Numbered from the stretch's first letter, positions 8,496 to 17,286 are shown. The stretch is 64,000 bases of DNA from Candidatus Poribacteria bacterium (GCA_022827185.1 JAJDTM010000029.1:1-64000), one strand, 5' to 3'. A program made the numbers and translations. Notes: generated from the letters alone by a model not told the origin.

Positions 8496-9266
8496 CTATT
8501 TCAGTGCCGCTTCAATCTCCTGAGCGGTCAGCAGCCGGAACTTGCTTGCTCCTTGTTGTGCTGCTTCTAAAACGCCGCCTTCAATTTCACCTTCTTCGCG
8601 GGCAGTATCAATAACTTCGTACATCTGTGTTGTATCTAATTCGGTGTCCTCAGACTCAGTTTCATCAGATTCCCGTGAACTCAATTCTTTGCCGACTGCC
8701 CAAGTTTCTAAACCCAAGCGGAGTGCTGCGGTCAAATCCCTGTCCGTGTCAGTCTGTGCGGCAGCGAGATAGTTTTGCATCCCGGTCTCAATCGCGCCTG
8801 TTCCACCGATAACAGCAAAAGTGGCGTTCGTTCGGACAATGCCGTCAAAGTTGATTCCAGTAAATTGATTTCTTTCAGAAGTGCTGCCGAGTTCGGCGAG
8901 CAACATTTTGATGATATAGGCTTCACCGACAATGGACTCAAACGCCTGCTTGAAAGCAGGTGCCAAGGTATAATTAGTTAACCGGTGTAGATTTATATCT
9001 TCAGTGGCATTTTGAAAGCCTTGGACGCTGGCAGTATCGGTAACAAGCATCCGGAGGCGTTCAATATCAGCCGGGTGTCCGATTGCGGAGAGTGCGATCC
9101 GGTCGTGTACCTCGAAGATTTTACGTTGTCCCTTGCTAATCGTCAAGAGCATCATGCCTTCGTTGTAAGTAATACCTACGACAGGACTGCCCGGTCGGAG
9201 TTGGTCTTCAATGTAATCTTGTCGGTCCTGAATCGCTTCTATCCAGCGATATGGTTCATCTCGCAT
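8496..9266 (-). CDS. prcA: 20S proteasome alpha subunit
   Basis: A 256-aa protein matching PrcA, the non-catalytic outer-ring subunit that gates the 20S chamber and docks the ATPase. Alpha-type blocks are visible: YRWIEAIQDRQDYIEDQL, SPVVGITYNEGMMLLTISK, KIFEVHDRIALSAIGHPADI and ATFAVIGG. It lacks the N-terminal catalytic Thr found in PrcB. The C-terminal third is acidic (ESDETESEDTELD), as in many bacterial alpha subunits. It begins 117 bp after prcB and the gap is filled by repeats; the ATG has only a poor ribosome-binding site. Confidence 0.93.
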   Translation of the reverse strand: MRDEPYRWIEAIQDRQDYIEDQLRPGSPVVGITYNEGMMLLTISKGQRKIFEVHDRIALSAIGHPADIERLRMLVTDTASVQGFQNATEDINLHRLTNYTLAPAFKQAFESIVGEAYIIKMLLAELGSTSERNQFTGINFDGIVRTNATFAVIGGTGAIETGMQNYLAAAQTDTDRDLTAALRLGLETWAVGKELSSRESDETESEDTELDTTQMYEVIDTAREEGEIEGGVLEAAQQGASKFRLLTAQEIEAALK

Positions 9267-9267
9267 T

Positions 9268-9362
9268 TTTTAATAGTTGTCGGTTTGCTTCGCAGTGAGA
9301 ATACGATTTTTCTGCGAAAAATCTTTCAGTTATTAGTTGTCAGTTGTTAGTTAAGAAGTTTC
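9268..9362. repeat. Family A repeat with a nested hairpin insert, prcB-prcA gap
   Basis: Outer arms AATAGTTGTCGG and TTATTAGTTGTCAGTTGTTAG with the core TTAAGAAG. Inside are the small insert TTTGCTTCGCAGTGAGAA (about 9283-9301) and a TACG-hairpin-TTTCAG unit (9302-9329; stem GATTTTTC/GAAAAATC). Confidence 0.75.
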
Positions 9363-9383
9363 TTTACAGATAAATGAGCCTGT

Positions 9384-10250
9384 CTACTCGGGTTGCGCTT
9401 CAGTGTACCATGTCGCTAAATCATCATCAGAAACGGTATTAACGCCAGTACGTGTTACGGTTTTGATCGTCGGAAAAATTTGTACTTTTGCATTGTATCC
9501 GCTCGTTGCGGCATCGTACTCACTTGCGATGTCAAGAAGCCTCAAAATAGTGATAGCCGCTTGCTGCATGTCCATTTCGTGTAATGGCGTATCGCCGAAC
9601 CGAGAAAGGTAGCGTAACACCCCGCGGATCCAGATGGATCCAGAACCGGTTGTGGCAAAATTGACGTTCTCAAAGTGTGCCCCGAGTGCGTCATAAAAGA
9701 AAATTTTTCCGCCATTCTCATCATCGGCAGCCCCTAAGTCGTACAACGCAAAGATCGGGATAACGCCGCCGATGCCTTGAAGTGCCATTGCCAAATTGTC
9801 CCGAATGAGTCGTGACAGCATTCGGAGCTTACCTTGAAGGCTCAATTCTTGAAGTTGGCTACGCCGAAAGTATTGAAAGGAATGCTCTAATATTCTGGCA
9901 ATCTCATAAGCAATTGCGGGCGAACCTGAAATGGCAAGGACAGAATGCCTATCAATCTGCAAAACCTTTTCTGCTCGGTCATAGATAACAGCAGTTCCAG
10001 CAGTAGCACGCCGATCACCTGCGATTATGACCCCATCCCGATAACGAACAGCCACAACAGTAGTGCTGTGTGCTATCTCGACATCGACCGCATGCTGTGT
10101 AGTTTCGGATGGTAAGTCTATCTTCAAGGGATAGTTTGCGTGCCTCAAAAGGGTGAGGAAGTCGCCCTTATGGTTTACGACTTCTTGCAGCGCAAGTTCT
10201 CTGTCCCCTGTATCCGTTCGATTCAAGAAATTGCCCGTACCGTTCATCAT
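9384..10250 (-). CDS. prcB: 20S proteasome beta subunit (catalytic)
   Basis: A 288-aa precursor with an inferred 62-residue propeptide. Cleavage between Ser62 and Thr63 would expose the catalytic N-terminal threonine, in the context HSTTVVAV. Asp79 and Lys95 fall exactly at mature positions 17 and 33, the remaining proteasome catalytic residues; GDRRATAG and SGSPAIAYEIARILEHSFQY are typical PrcB blocks. The start codon overlaps the UBact stop (ATGA), so translation is probably coupled to the modifier gene; GGGGGA precedes the ATG. PrcA follows. Confidence 0.95.
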   Translation of the reverse strand: MMNGTGNFLNRTDTGDRELALQEVVNHKGDFLTLLRHANYPLKIDLPSETTQHAVDVEIAHSTTVVAVRYRDGVIIAGDRRATAGTAVIYDRAEKVLQIDRHSVLAISGSPAIAYEIARILEHSFQYFRRSQLQELSLQGKLRMLSRLIRDNLAMALQGIGGVIPIFALYDLGAADDENGGKIFFYDALGAHFENVNFATTGSGSIWIRGVLRYLSRFGDTPLHEMDMQQAAITILRLLDIASEYDAATSGYNAKVQIFPTIKTVTRTGVNTVSDDDLATWYTEAQPE

Positions 10251-10444
10251 TCCCCCGTTCTTTGGCGGTAACGCCGGGACTGATCTTTGTCGACGCGCCG
10301 CATCCGTTTGAGCAGCTCTTGCGTATCGGGGCGACTGACTTTTTGACGCTTTGGTCCCTCGTTATCCCCATCGCCATCACCGGGGCCGATAGGTTTTGTA
10401 TCTCTCTGCTTGCGTTCAAGCTGAGTAATCATATTGGCTTCCAT
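10247..10444 (-). CDS. ubact: UBact, Pup-like protein modifier ending in Glu
   Basis: A 65-aa highly charged, probably disordered protein. The C-terminal part RPDTQELLKRMRRVDKDQ then RRYRQRTGE matches the UBact branch of Pup-like modifiers known from Nitrospirae and other Gram-negative phyla. Actinobacterial Pup ends GGQ or GGE instead. The terminal residue is Glu, so no deamidation is needed before ligation by PafA. It is preceded by a strong AAGGAG site 7 nt from the ATG. It lies between dop and prcB, the canonical pup position. Confidence 0.93.
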   Translation of the reverse strand: MEANMITQLERKQRDTKPIGPGDGDGDNEGPKRQKVSRPDTQELLKRMRRVDKDQSRRYRQRTGE

Positions 10445-10473
10445 TTCATTTCTCCTTTTTTGTCGTTATCAGA

Positions 10474-10640
10474 GGGAATAGTTATCAGTACGGCGAGTAC
10501 GCCTTTCAGTTATCAGTTATCAGTTAAGAGAGGTTGTGATAGTTCCACAAATCTCTTTCTCACCACTGAAAGGATTTTTTGAAAAAAATCCGTACTAACA
10601 ACTATTAAAACTGAAAGATTTTTTGCAGAAAAATTGCCCT
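10474..10640. repeat. Composite family A repeat with three nested micro-hairpins, dop-UBact gap
   Basis: Outer GTTATCAG tandem arms and the core TTAAGAG. Nested inside are TACG-GGCGAGTACGCC-type-TTTCAG (10489-10509) and, in inverse orientation, CTGAAA-GGATTTTTTG...CCGTA (10566-10594) and CTGAAAGATTTTTTGCAGAA (10611-10636). The conserved ends flank different stems. Confidence 0.7.
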
Positions 10641-10663
10641 GAAAATTATTCCTCTAAAAAAAT

Positions 10664-12190
10664 CTACATACCCAATTTTTTAATCAAGGTTTCAACGGTC
10701 GGTGATTCGTCAAGAGCCTCGTTATATTGATGTGCGACCTCTGCTTCTGCGAGAGCGTTGAGGTTAATTTCCCGGGTGCGTCCGTTCACGATGAAAGTAA
10801 TGCTATCCCATTGGATCGCTTTAATAGAAGCCCCAAACCGATCGACAGCACGCCCACGGAAATATGCGCGTGTGCCAGCAGGTGGATTATGGAGTGCTGC
10901 TTCAATTTGATCGTCTGTGACCACACGCCGCATCGGAATCCCGTAGTATAGTCCTTCATCCAGATCAATGTTATGATATTCTAAATCCAAACTCTGGAGC
11001 CATATATCGTCCCAAGCGACTCCTTCTTCTTCCGCAAAAGTTTCAAGTAACCATTTCTTTGCGACCCAATCAAGGCGATCAATCAGCGACATCGGATCTT
11101 TCTCAAGTGCGTTGAGTGTATCCTCCCACTCGGTGAGCACCCAATCAGTTTCAGGTAGGGACGAGGTAACCTCGCCCCCACTGAGATGTTTTTGTGCGAG
11201 CGCGAGATACTCACGCTGATGATCAATAGCAGACATCGTTTTTCCGTCTTCAGTCATTACCATCCATCGATACGTCTGATCATGGGATACGGTTTTGATA
11301 GTATCAATCGGATTAGCGAGTGCGAGACTTTCGGGAATCCTCCGCTGTTCAATCAACGCGATAACAAGGGCAGTCGTGCCAACTTTGAGTGCCGTTGCGT
11401 ATTCGGACATATTCGCGTCGCCTGCGATACCGTGCAGTCTCCGATATTTAGAGGCATCAGCATGCGGTTCGTCTCGCGTGTTAACGATAGGCCGATTGTG
11501 CATCGTATCAACGCTCGCCTCAACGTGAAAGAAATCGGCGCGTTGTGACAACTGATAGTGCCCTGGTGTCGCAAGTCCTGCTTCGGTTTCAATACCGATT
11601 TTCCCTGCGCCTGCGAAGATTTGTCGCGTAATAAAGAACGGCATAATGCCCTGTTTGAGTGTCTCAAACGGGACTTCGCGTGCCATCAAGTAATTATCGT
11701 GACACCCGTAACTATGTCCATGAAAATCGGTATTATTTTTGTATAGCAGGACTCGTTTTCCGAGTTTCTGACTGCGTGTTTCAGCACACCGGTGGAGAAT
11801 ACGCTCACCGGCTTTATCATGTGCGACGAGATCAAACAAGCTGCTGCATTCAGGCGTAGAATATTCTGGATGCGCGTGGTCATTGTAGAGCCGTGCGCCG
11901 TTGACAAGGATGTGATCGCTTTTAATTTCTACAAAAGAGAGCTTTTCCTTCTTATTGCGTTTCCGATCGCGTTCTTCCTCTTCCTTCTCATCAGGATGAT
12001 TGGAGAGTGTCTCCGCCCGAAAACCGCGTTCATCTCGAAAGGGGTCTTCACCGCGATAGTCCCATACAGGTCGAAAGTCCTCTTGGCGATAACTTTTTAT
12101 CAACTCAATTGACTGCTTGACGGCATCAATGTGTGCTTCATTTTCGAGCGTTATTCCGTATTCGGTTTCAATTCCAAAAAGTCTTTCCAT
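10664..12190 (-). CDS. dop: Dop-type depupylase/deamidase for UBact
   Basis: A 508-aa paralogue of PafA. In actinobacteria Dop deamidates Pup-Gln and removes Pup from substrates. Dop signatures are ERLFGIETEYGITLE, RDERGFRAETLS followed by a charged insertion (about residues 60-80, EKEEEERDRKRNKKEK), then NGARLYNDHAHPEYSTPEC with the catalytic Asp, LYKNNTDFHGHSYGCHDNYL and NTRDEPHADASKYRRLH. The insertion corresponds to the Dop-loop absent from PafA. Since UBact already ends in Glu, its likely job here is de-conjugation. The ATG follows AAAAAA with no clear SD. Position between the ATPase and UBact matches mycobacteria. Confidence 0.9.
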   Translation of the reverse strand: MERLFGIETEYGITLENEAHIDAVKQSIELIKSYRQEDFRPVWDYRGEDPFRDERGFRAETLSNHPDEKEEEERDRKRNKKEKLSFVEIKSDHILVNGARLYNDHAHPEYSTPECSSLFDLVAHDKAGERILHRCAETRSQKLGKRVLLYKNNTDFHGHSYGCHDNYLMAREVPFETLKQGIMPFFITRQIFAGAGKIGIETEAGLATPGHYQLSQRADFFHVEASVDTMHNRPIVNTRDEPHADASKYRRLHGIAGDANMSEYATALKVGTTALVIALIEQRRIPESLALANPIDTIKTVSHDQTYRWMVMTEDGKTMSAIDHQREYLALAQKHLSGGEVTSSLPETDWVLTEWEDTLNALEKDPMSLIDRLDWVAKKWLLETFAEEEGVAWDDIWLQSLDLEYHNIDLDEGLYYGIPMRRVVTDDQIEAALHNPPAGTRAYFRGRAVDRFGASIKAIQWDSITFIVNGRTREINLNALAEAEVAHQYNEALDESPTVETLIKKLGM

Positions 12191-12389
12191 TTTTTAAACT
12201 ACGAGCCTCTGAGGCTGCGCTCCATTCCATTACGCGCAGGTTTCTGGTGAATCCATAACCATTATAATAATTTGTTTTGTACGGTATACCATCAAAACCA
12301 TAGCCCGTAACGTAGTGGAGGGCGGATTTAAGAAAGGCACGTCAAAGTCTAAATCTACGTTGTTCTCCCGCAAGGTATAATTAAAAAAC
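12191..12389. repeat. ARC-dop intergenic spacer with a degenerate leader-C repeat
   Basis: A 199-bp gap. The part next to dop (CTGCGCTCCATTCCATTACGCG) resembles the distal half of the leader-C family seen at 46643, 60189 and 61852. No promoter or gene is evident. Confidence 0.45.
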
Positions 12390-14204
12390 CTAAATGACAC
12401 GCGAGCCAGACGTTTTGCGCCGTTCCCGCTTCTCAGCTTTGATAGGTGTAACTTTGACGACGTTGGCTGGATCGTAATCAAGGAGTTTGAGCCAGTCTTC
12501 GGTTGCCTCGGTCGGCGGGAAGATTTCACTTTCACGATACTCTGCGGCGAGTGCGTCTAACAGATCCGCCCGTGAAATCCCGCTCTCTTTCTCTGGGTTC
12601 TGGATTGCGCGTTTGAGTGCGGATTCCTTTGCGCGCTGTACAATTGACTCAATGATCGCGCCACTACACAAATGCCCGCGATAGAGAATATCACGTCTGC
12701 CGCTTCTTAGAGAGACTTCAAGGAACCGATTGTCCTCATCCTCACGGAACATCTCATCAACTATCTGCGCGATTAGATCCTCAACAGCCTTCTCAGCCGG
12801 TATAACTTCGGGCGGCGTTTCGGTTGCCTCCGCTTCTGCCTCAAGCTCAACTACCGATGCAATAGGTAGTTCGGGCGTGAGGTAGATTCGGAAAATATCC
12901 TTCGCAGCGTCTGCATCTGGACGGGTTACCTTAATCTTTCTATCAATACGCCCAGGGCGTAGAATTGCTGGATCAATCAGATCGGGTCGATTTGTTGCGA
13001 GGATAATAACGACATCCTGTAGCGACTCAATCCCATCCATTTCTGCGCAGAACATCGGTACAAGCGTATTGGAGATGCTATGCGATCTCAGGGCGCGCCG
13101 CGTGCCTAATATAGATTCTGCTTCATCTATGAACACAAAGGCGAGCTTACCTTCGTCCTTTTTTTCACGCGCAATCTGAAATATTTCTCGGACTTTCCGT
13201 TCAGATTCACCGAGCCACATGTTCAGAATCTCAGGGCCTTTGATGTGTAGGAAACAACCTTCAACATCTTCCCCACTCTCTCTTTGGAGCTGCTGCGTTA
13301 GATTATATGCGGTCGCTTTACCGATGAGTGTCTTTCCACATCCCGGAGGTCCATGGAGGAGAAAGCCTTTCGGTGCGCTGTATTGGAAACGTGAAAAGAG
13401 TTCAGGATGCAGGATTGGCAGTTCAATTGTATCCTTAATTTTTTGGATAGTCTCATCAAGCCCGCCAACTTTAGACCAAGGAATGTTCGGTACTGCCTCA
13501 AGGGCGTAAGCATCCGTTTCCTGAGTAGCGATATGTTCAAGGGCGACGCGGAAGTTGGAATCAACTCGAACTTCATCACCAGACTTCAGTTTTGTGTCCG
13601 TGAGGTCTGCGGAACGTTCGAGGATAACAGTTTGTGCGTTAGGCTCTTGCCCAATACGGATTCTGCCATCCGGCATCACATCGGCTATTTTTGCGATGGG
13701 ACCGGCATCGTTGTATCCGAGTTCACCAACGACAACAAATGCATCGTTCAGGAGCACACTAAACCCTTTCTTCAAAGTTCCGGGGTCAAGTTCGGTATCA
13801 AGATTGGCATAGTATTCAGAGCCACCAACGATGACACGCGCAATGTCGTCTTTCGGCAATCCGAGCAAGGTCCCGATCCGATTTGCGGGTGAAGTGAGTT
13901 TTTCTATCTGTGCCTCCATTTCCGCATGGATACGGAGTGCTTCCTGCTGAATCGCCTGAATTCTCTCTCGAAACTCACCTTCATCGCTAAGAATCGCGCG
14001 GCGCAGCTCCAGGAGCCATCGGCGGCGACGGTCTTCTGGTGGTGTTTCAGTAATAAGGTGGTGAATTAGCTGCAACGAATAACCAGAACTCAACTCCTCT
14101 TCTTCAGAGGTGAGTTCCTCTTCAACCTCTTCATCATCTTCAGTAAATAGGTCGTACTTGTTAGGGCTTGCGTTAACATCTTTAGGATTTTTCTTATCGT
14201 ACAT
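12390..14204 (-). CDS. arc: Proteasome-associated AAA+ ATPase (ARC/Mpa)
   Basis: A 604-aa ring ATPase that unfolds UBact-tagged proteins for the 20S core. Order: acidic N-terminus (20-40), coiled coil (about 75-104) that would bind the modifier, OB-like domains (about 106-230), AAA module with Walker A GPPGCGKT (285-292), Walker B FVFIDEAE (356-363) and ILRPGRIDR arginine-finger region (415-422). An acidic insertion (EAEAEATETPPEVIP) lies after the AAA core. The C-terminus ends SGSRVI and has no GQYL/HbYX gate-opening motif, unlike mycobacterial Mpa. It is the first gene of the locus and is transcribed divergently from the acyl-CoA ligase. Confidence 0.94.
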   Translation of the reverse strand: MYDKKNPKDVNASPNKYDLFTEDDEEVEEELTSEEEELSSGYSLQLIHHLITETPPEDRRRRWLLELRRAILSDEGEFRERIQAIQQEALRIHAEMEAQIEKLTSPANRIGTLLGLPKDDIARVIVGGSEYYANLDTELDPGTLKKGFSVLLNDAFVVVGELGYNDAGPIAKIADVMPDGRIRIGQEPNAQTVILERSADLTDTKLKSGDEVRVDSNFRVALEHIATQETDAYALEAVPNIPWSKVGGLDETIQKIKDTIELPILHPELFSRFQYSAPKGFLLHGPPGCGKTLIGKATAYNLTQQLQRESGEDVEGCFLHIKGPEILNMWLGESERKVREIFQIAREKKDEGKLAFVFIDEAESILGTRRALRSHSISNTLVPMFCAEMDGIESLQDVVIILATNRPDLIDPAILRPGRIDRKIKVTRPDADAAKDIFRIYLTPELPIASVVELEAEAEATETPPEVIPAEKAVEDLIAQIVDEMFREDEDNRFLEVSLRSGRRDILYRGHLCSGAIIESIVQRAKESALKRAIQNPEKESGISRADLLDALAAEYRESEIFPPTEATEDWLKLLDYDPANVVKVTPIKAEKRERRKTSGSRVI

Positions 14205-14429
14205 GTGAACGTCTCCTCAGGCAGAAGCGGATGACTTTACGATAGAGTTTACCATATTTCCCAGAATTTTGCGAATATTTATTTTTCAGCGGCACCAATT
14301 CCTCATAGTTTAGCATAATTTGTAACACAAATGCAAGAAAAAACGACATCGAAGGATAATTTAGGTGTGAGGCGGGTAATTGCGCTGAACAGGCTTTAGA
14401 AAGGTAGCCGAACTTTAGTACGGATTAAC

Positions 14430-14458
14430 TTGACTTGCATCAGGCCGTATGTTAGGAT
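14430..14458 (+). promoter_or_regulatory. Candidate promoter of the acyl-CoA ligase gene
   Basis: TTGACT (14430-14435), a 17-bp spacer and TAGGAT (14453-14458), about 30 bp upstream of the ATG at 14490. The hexamers are near consensus. It is in the 285-bp divergent region between arc and this gene; no other feature was recognised there. Confidence 0.5.
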
Positions 14459-14489
14459 TATCGCAAACAACAGCAGGGGAGGCGATTAC

Positions 14490-16268
14490 ATGACACTGAT
14501 ATCCATGTTTGAAGATTCAATCCAACACTATGGTAGCAAACCCGCTCTGGCAAGCAAACCGAAAGGTGGAACCTATGAAGACATCTCTTACACCGCACTT
14601 GGCGAATCGGTGGATGCCTTTAGTAAAGGACTCAACGCGTTAGGGGTAGAAAAAGATGATCGGGTTGCGATCCTATCGGAGAATCGTCCGGAATGGGCAA
14701 TTACTGATTTTGGTAGTCTAAAAACGGGTGCAGTAACTGTCCCGATGTTCTCAACGCTGACCGCAGCGCAGGTAGGCTACATTCTGAATGATTCCGGTGC
14801 GAAAGTCATCTGCGTATCCACAGAAAAGCAGTTGGAGAAGTGCCTTTCTATTCGAGATAAGATTCCGACGCTTGAACAGATTATTATCTTTGATTCAATC
14901 GAAGGTGAAACCCCGGAAGGTGTTATCGAATTTGAGAGGGTCTGCGAACCCACAGGTGAAGGCACTGACAACATCACGAGTGAAGATGACATTGCGACGA
15001 TTATTTATACGTCTGGTACAACAGGCAATCCGAAGGGTGTTATGCTCACGCATGCGAATTTTATTTCAAATGTACAGGTGTGTAAATCGCTGATTGATGT
15101 GAGTGAAACTGACGTATTGCTGTCATTCCTACCGTTATCGCATGTGTTTGAACGACTCGGTGGACACTATGTGCCGCTGTTTTCTGGTGCCAAAATAGCA
15201 TACGCGGAGAGCACATTCACGGTTGCGCAAAACATGCAGGAGGTTGCTCCAACAGTGATGCTCAGTGTGCCGCGGCTCTACGAAACTATGCACGACAGAA
15301 TCCTGCGTGCCGTTCAAGAAGGTTCATCACTGAAACAGAAAATATTCCATTGGGGTGTTTCAGTCGGTTCCTCCGTCAGTGCAGCCATTCAACAAGGAAA
15401 AAATCCGTCTGCAATTCTGCGGTTGCAGCAGAACATCGCGGACAAACTCGTTTTTGCGAAATTGAAAGCGGCAACAGGCGGACGCCTGCGCTTTTTCGTT
15501 TCAGGTGGTGCGGCGTTACCACAAGCAATTGCTGAATTTTTCCATGCAGCGGGCATCCTAATTTTGGAGGGATACGGCTTAACGGAGACCTCTCCTGTTA
15601 TCAGCATGAATTATCCCGAGAAATGGAAGTTCGGTACCGTTGGCGCGCCTGTCCCTGGTGTGGAGGTACGGATTGCTGAAGACGGTGAGATTTTAACCCG
15701 GGGTCCGCACGTGATGAAAGGCTATTTCAACAACGAAGCCGCGACGGCAGAAGTTATCGACGGAGAAGGTTGGTTTCACACAGGTGACATCGGTATCATT
15801 GATGCGGATGGATTTGTCAAGATAACTGATAGAAAAAAGAATATAATTGTGCTTTCCAACGGTAAGAATGTCGCGCCACAACCGATAGAGAGTGAATTGG
15901 TGCAGAGTCCTTTTATCAGTCAGATTATGCTGGTGGGCAATGAACGTAAAAACCTTGCAGCCCTGATCGTTCCGAATTTTGACGCGCTCAAGGCGTGGGC
16001 ATCTGACAGTGACACTGGTGGGGGCATTGATACAGCAGATCTTTCAACGATGCTTCAGGCGCGTGAGGTGCAGCAGCATATTCAAAGTGAAATTCGGAGC
16101 CGTTTGACGGATTTCGCAGATTTTGAACAGGTACGACGGTTCGTCCTACTGGAAAAGGAATTCTCACAGGAAGCCGATGAGATGACACCGACATTGAAGT
16201 TGAAACGAAACGTTATTATAGAACGATATAGCGATAAGATAGAGCAGATGTATCCTGAGGACTCGTAG
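14490..16268 (+). CDS. Long-chain fatty-acid-CoA ligase (AMP-forming)
   Basis: A 592-aa ANL-superfamily enzyme that activates fatty acids to acyl-CoA via an acyl-adenylate. The P-loop motif is TIIYTSGTTGNPKGVMLTH, the A5-type motif GYGLTETSPVIS, then GWFHTGDIGIIDADGFVKIT and DRKKNIIVLSNGKNVAPQPIE. This matches the FadD/FAA1-like subgroup of about 600 aa with a luciferin-4-monooxygenase-like N-domain. The ATG at 14490 has GGGGAGG 7 nt upstream and was preferred to an in-frame codon 20 residues earlier. It is one of the few plus-strand genes and converges on the lipid kinase. Confidence 0.92.
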   Translation: MTLISMFEDSIQHYGSKPALASKPKGGTYEDISYTALGESVDAFSKGLNALGVEKDDRVAILSENRPEWAITDFGSLKTGAVTVPMFSTLTAAQVGYILNDSGAKVICVSTEKQLEKCLSIRDKIPTLEQIIIFDSIEGETPEGVIEFERVCEPTGEGTDNITSEDDIATIIYTSGTTGNPKGVMLTHANFISNVQVCKSLIDVSETDVLLSFLPLSHVFERLGGHYVPLFSGAKIAYAESTFTVAQNMQEVAPTVMLSVPRLYETMHDRILRAVQEGSSLKQKIFHWGVSVGSSVSAAIQQGKNPSAILRLQQNIADKLVFAKLKAATGGRLRFFVSGGAALPQAIAEFFHAAGILILEGYGLTETSPVISMNYPEKWKFGTVGAPVPGVEVRIAEDGEILTRGPHVMKGYFNNEAATAEVIDGEGWFHTGDIGIIDADGFVKITDRKKNIIVLSNGKNVAPQPIESELVQSPFISQIMLVGNERKNLAALIVPNFDALKAWASDSDTGGGIDTADLSTMLQAREVQQHIQSEIRSRLTDFADFEQVRRFVLLEKEFSQEADEMTPTLKLKRNVIIERYSDKIEQMYPEDS

Positions 16269-16299
16269 GTAGATCCGGTTTTCAACTGCTCTGGACTAT

Positions 16300-17286
16300 T
16301 TATGAACGCTGGGGTGCCATTACCCTTAATCCATGCTTGATTATTTTAATTGTGACGGGTGTTTCGCACATCGGTTCGCCGTCGGCATATAGCAGCATTG
16401 GTGTGTCTGTCTCAATTTTTAAAGCTTGGGTCTGGTGCATAGAAACGGCGGGATGTGACACATGTCCACCCCAGAAAAGTGTTACTAAGAGTCGGAGTAC
16501 CGTCAAAGATGAAACTGGACGGACGATGCAGACATCGAAAAGTCCATCGTCAATGCGTGCGTTTGGTACAATCTGAAATCCACCGCCGTATCGGCTTGTA
16601 ATACCGGTTGCAGCGAGGAGGAGCGGTCCCTCGTGAATGCCAAAGTCGCCCTCAAGCCGGACAAAGGGTGGTTCGTAGTAAAATAGTGTCTCCACAGCTG
16701 CATAAGCATAAGAAGCCGTCCCTGCAAATAAGGGTGTGCCTTTGGCAGCACGGCGACTCACCTCTGTATCGTAACCACAGGTTGCAATAGTGGTGAAATA
16801 GTAATCAGCCGTCGGCTTTCGGCTTTCGGCTTTCGGTAAAGAGGTTTCTGATGAAGTTACGCCTTCTTGCTGACGGCTGGCGGCTGACGGCTGATCGCTA
16901 TTCTGATAGCAACGCCCTAAATCTACACGGATAGGGGTGCCGGATAAGAGCGTTGCGATTGCTGCTTCAGGCTTCAGCGGGATACCAGCAGCCGCAGCAA
17001 AATCGTTACCGCGACCACAAGGCAGGACTCCTAAGGTCACATCAGGAACCGTCGCGATGCCATTGACGACTTCGTGAAGTGTTCCATCGCCGCCACAAGC
17101 AATCACGTGTCGCGTGCCATCAGCAGCGGCTTCTTGTGCAAAACGCTTCGCATCGCCAGATGCCGAAGTCAATACGAGTTGCCCTTGTTGTCCGGATTCG
17201 GTAAGGGCAGCGTATCCCTGCTCAGCAACATTTTTTGCATGTCCCTTGCCGGAGATTGGGTTTGCGATAATAACAAAGTCGTTCAT
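16300..17286 (-). CDS. YegS/diacylglycerol-kinase-family lipid kinase with an in-frame repeat insertion
   Basis: A 328-aa protein. The DAGK catalytic domain has NPISGKG (9-15), GGDGTLHEVVNG (65-76), LPCGRGNDFA (88-97) and the C-terminal YADGEPM block. These enzymes phosphorylate diacylglycerol, sphingoid or related lipids with ATP. Residues about 129-160 (DQPSAASRQQ..., ...PKAESRKPTAD) interrupt the family sequence between VDLGRC and YYFTTIATCGYD. They are encoded by a family A repeat at 16803-16912, inserted without a frameshift. The ATG overlaps the protease stop by 4 nt, so translation is probably coupled. Substrate unknown. Confidence 0.9.
   Translation of the reverse strand: MNDFVIIANPISGKGHAKNVAEQGYAALTESGQQGQLVLTSASGDAKRFAQEAAADGTRHVIACGGDGTLHEVVNGIATVPDVTLGVLPCGRGNDFAAAAGIPLKPEAAIATLLSGTPIRVDLGRCYQNSDQPSAASRQQEGVTSSETSLPKAESRKPTADYYFTTIATCGYDTEVSRRAAKGTPLFAGTASYAYAAVETLFYYEPPFVRLEGDFGIHEGPLLLAATGITSRYGGGFQIVPNARIDDGLFDVCIVRPVSSLTVLRLLVTLFWGGHVSHPAVSMHQTQALKIETDTPMLLYADGEPMCETPVTIKIIKHGLRVMAPQRS
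16803..16912. repeat. Family A repeat inside the lipid-kinase coding region
   Basis: Arms AGCCGTCGGCTTTCGGCTTT (left) and TTGCTGACGGCTGGCGGCTG (right) around TAAAGAGG. The same layout is seen between genes elsewhere (for example 31960-32098 and 57563-57680). It reads through in frame as about 32 codons. Confidence 0.85.

Noticed and set aside
10247..10444. Reading the small modifier as classical Pup
   Set aside because: The C-terminus RYRQRTGE and the N-terminal composition match the UBact branch, not GGQ/GGE Pup.
16300..17286. Lipid kinase as a frameshifted pseudogene
   Set aside because: The inserted repeat keeps the reading frame and all catalytic blocks are intact.
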